DNA of 64,000 bases from Oscillospiraceae bacterium (GTDB taxonomy: Bacteria; Bacillota; Clostridia; Oscillospirales; Oscillospiraceae), in contig WRLE01000002.1 in assembly GCA_009777775.1 (NCBI GenBank), positions 1 to 64,000 on the forward strand. The letters are read 5' to 3'. Position 1 is the stretch's first letter; each line of letters starts with the position of its first letter. Under the pieces are notes generated by a model. It saw nothing but the letters and a program-made list of their open reading frames with translations. It was not told where the DNA came from and did no database searches. Shown here piece by piece: positions 63,275 through 64,000 of this stretch. The position numbers and the translations under genes are program-made.

Positions 63275-63826
63275 ATGAGCAAAAAAACAATAGGAATTAT
63301 GGTGGGAAGCCTCCGTCGTGATTCATATAGCAAAAAGGTTGCAAAGTTCATCGGTGAACAGTTAGAGGACAGATACACACTATTGTATTTGGATATTGCG
63401 CCCTTGGTCATGTACAATCAGGATCTGGACAATGAAGAGAATTTACCCCAGGAGTGGCGACGTTTCAGGGAAGAAGTCAAGTCAATTGATGCTATACTTT
63501 TCGTCACCCCGGAATACAACCGCTCGATTCCACCTGTTTTGAAAAACGCCCTGGACATTGCATCTCGTCCAACGACTGATAATGCATGGAACGAAAAGCC
63601 TGGTGCCATCGTCAGCGTTACTCCTGGAAGTATAGGAGGTTTCGGTGCCAGTAACCATTTACGACAGTCTGCTGCTTGTTTGAATATACATATGATGCAA
63701 GTGCCTGAAGCGTACATCGGCGGAATTACTGCTTCTGTGGACGATGATGGTGTTTCCAATCAAAGTCTAAAGGATTTTTTAAGTCGCTACGCAGATGCCT
63801 TTTCATCGTGGGTGGAAAGATTTTAG
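63275..63826 (+). CDS. NADPH-dependent FMN reductase-family protein
   Basis: This 183-residue protein has IGIMVGSLRRDSYSKKVAKF for phosphate binding of FMN, VTPEYNRSIPPVLKNALDIA and VSVTPGSIGGFGASNHLR, as in azoreductase and chromate-reductase-type flavoproteins. It reduces FMN or quinone-like acceptors with NAD(P)H. It is the last gene of the thioredoxin set, 35 bases after trxA. Confidence 0.9.
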   Translation: MSKKTIGIMVGSLRRDSYSKKVAKFIGEQLEDRYTLLYLDIAPLVMYNQDLDNEENLPQEWRRFREEVKSIDAILFVTPEYNRSIPPVLKNALDIASRPTTDNAWNEKPGAIVSVTPGSIGGFGASNHLRQSAACLNIHMMQVPEAYIGGITASVDDDGVSNQSLKDFLSRYADAFSSWVERF

Positions 63827-63833
63827 TATATTA

Positions 63834-63863
63834 TTGCCATTTTCTCTATTTTTATAGTATACT
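63834..63863 (+). promoter_or_regulatory. promoter of the last, partial gene
   Basis: TTGCCA at 63834-63839, an 18-bp spacer and TATACT at 63858-63863. Confidence 0.5.
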
Positions 63864-63937
63864 GTGAAAAATATGAACTTCAGTTTAGCGAGGGTTGTTT
63901 TTCCTGGTTTGTATACTCAAAAAAAGTGGTGAATTTC

Positions 63938-64000
63938 GTGGAAAATCCAAAAGAACGCATCCAGATAATCGATGCAGTGCGTGGAATAGCTATTATTTTA
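63938..64000 (+). CDS. N-terminus of an acyltransferase-like membrane protein (cut by window end)
   Basis: A GTG start at 63938 gives MENPKERIQIIDAVRGIAII, open to the window edge. The R-I-x-x-(I/L)-D-x-x-R-G start is typical of DUF1624/DUF418 and related membrane acyltransferase-like proteins. Only 21 residues are visible, so the family is uncertain. Confidence 0.55.
   Translation, partial: MENPKERIQIIDAVRGIAIIL

Overview
The window looks like chromosomal DNA of an anaerobic, monoderm, low-to-moderate GC Bacillota, most likely class Clostridia. The evidence is lipoproteins with lipoboxes, S-layer homology (SLH) proteins, a CIRCE-controlled groESL, strong GGAGG ribosome sites, consensus sigma-A promoters, and an anaerobe's oxygen-defence set (rubredoxin, desulfoferrodoxin, flavodiiron protein). 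No species can be named from sequence alone.

Region 1 (1-13.7 kb) is a tandem array of paralogous surface-protein genes on the minus strand: one fragment and four complete copies. Each complete copy has a signal peptide, a beta-helix-like repeat region, one or two InlB-type (Listeria/Bacteroides) repeats and three C-terminal SLH domains. A GC-rich inverted-repeat element, called R1 here, lies at every junction. Between two array members is a 760-residue ECF sigma factor fused to a membrane segment and a long, probably extracytoplasmic, acidic tail. Between two others is a Phd/YefM-type antitoxin whose overlapping toxin gene is cut off after a few codons where an R1 copy begins.

Region 2 (14-19.5 kb) has a membrane-anchored LuxR-type regulator with a large extracellular domain, a stand-alone sugar-type solute-binding lipoprotein, and a fifth complete SLH paralogue with another R1 half. 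Region 3 (19.6-32 kb) holds a MarR regulator with a promoter framed by two dyads, a zinc-ribbon/PH-like protein, a YdcF-type protein, a uroporphyrinogen-decarboxylase-family methyltransferase, a GntR-regulated ABC exporter operon with an exported partner, a cupin, two lipoproteins (one with seven RCC1 repeats), and two small membrane proteins.

Region 4 (32-35.2 kb) looks like mobile or defence debris beside a tRNA-Ser: an AAA ATPase/PD-(D/E)XK protein with a partial duplicate, and a decayed DUF1016 nuclease. Region 5 (35.3-49.4 kb) is mostly housekeeping: an Smr-like protein, folA, thyA, an rRNA methyltransferase, groESL, a V4R protein with a diguanylate cyclase, another SLH protein, an uncharacterised acidic gene pair, murF, a second methyltransferase, and tRNA-Met/tRNA-Glu.

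Region 6 (49.7-64 kb) carries a maltodextrin-type ABC importer, a tRNA-Val with an unusual tandem-repeat leader, a TetR regulator with the oxygen-defence genes, a PIG-L deacetylase, a DUF1638 protein, a DUF4358-transglutaminase lipoprotein next to a DHHW protein, a rhodanese-TrxB-TrxA-FMN reductase operon, and the start of an acyltransferase-like gene. The most unusual material is the R1-punctuated surface-protein array with its tethered sigma factor, followed by the tRNA-Val leader repeats and the mosaic lipoprotein pair.
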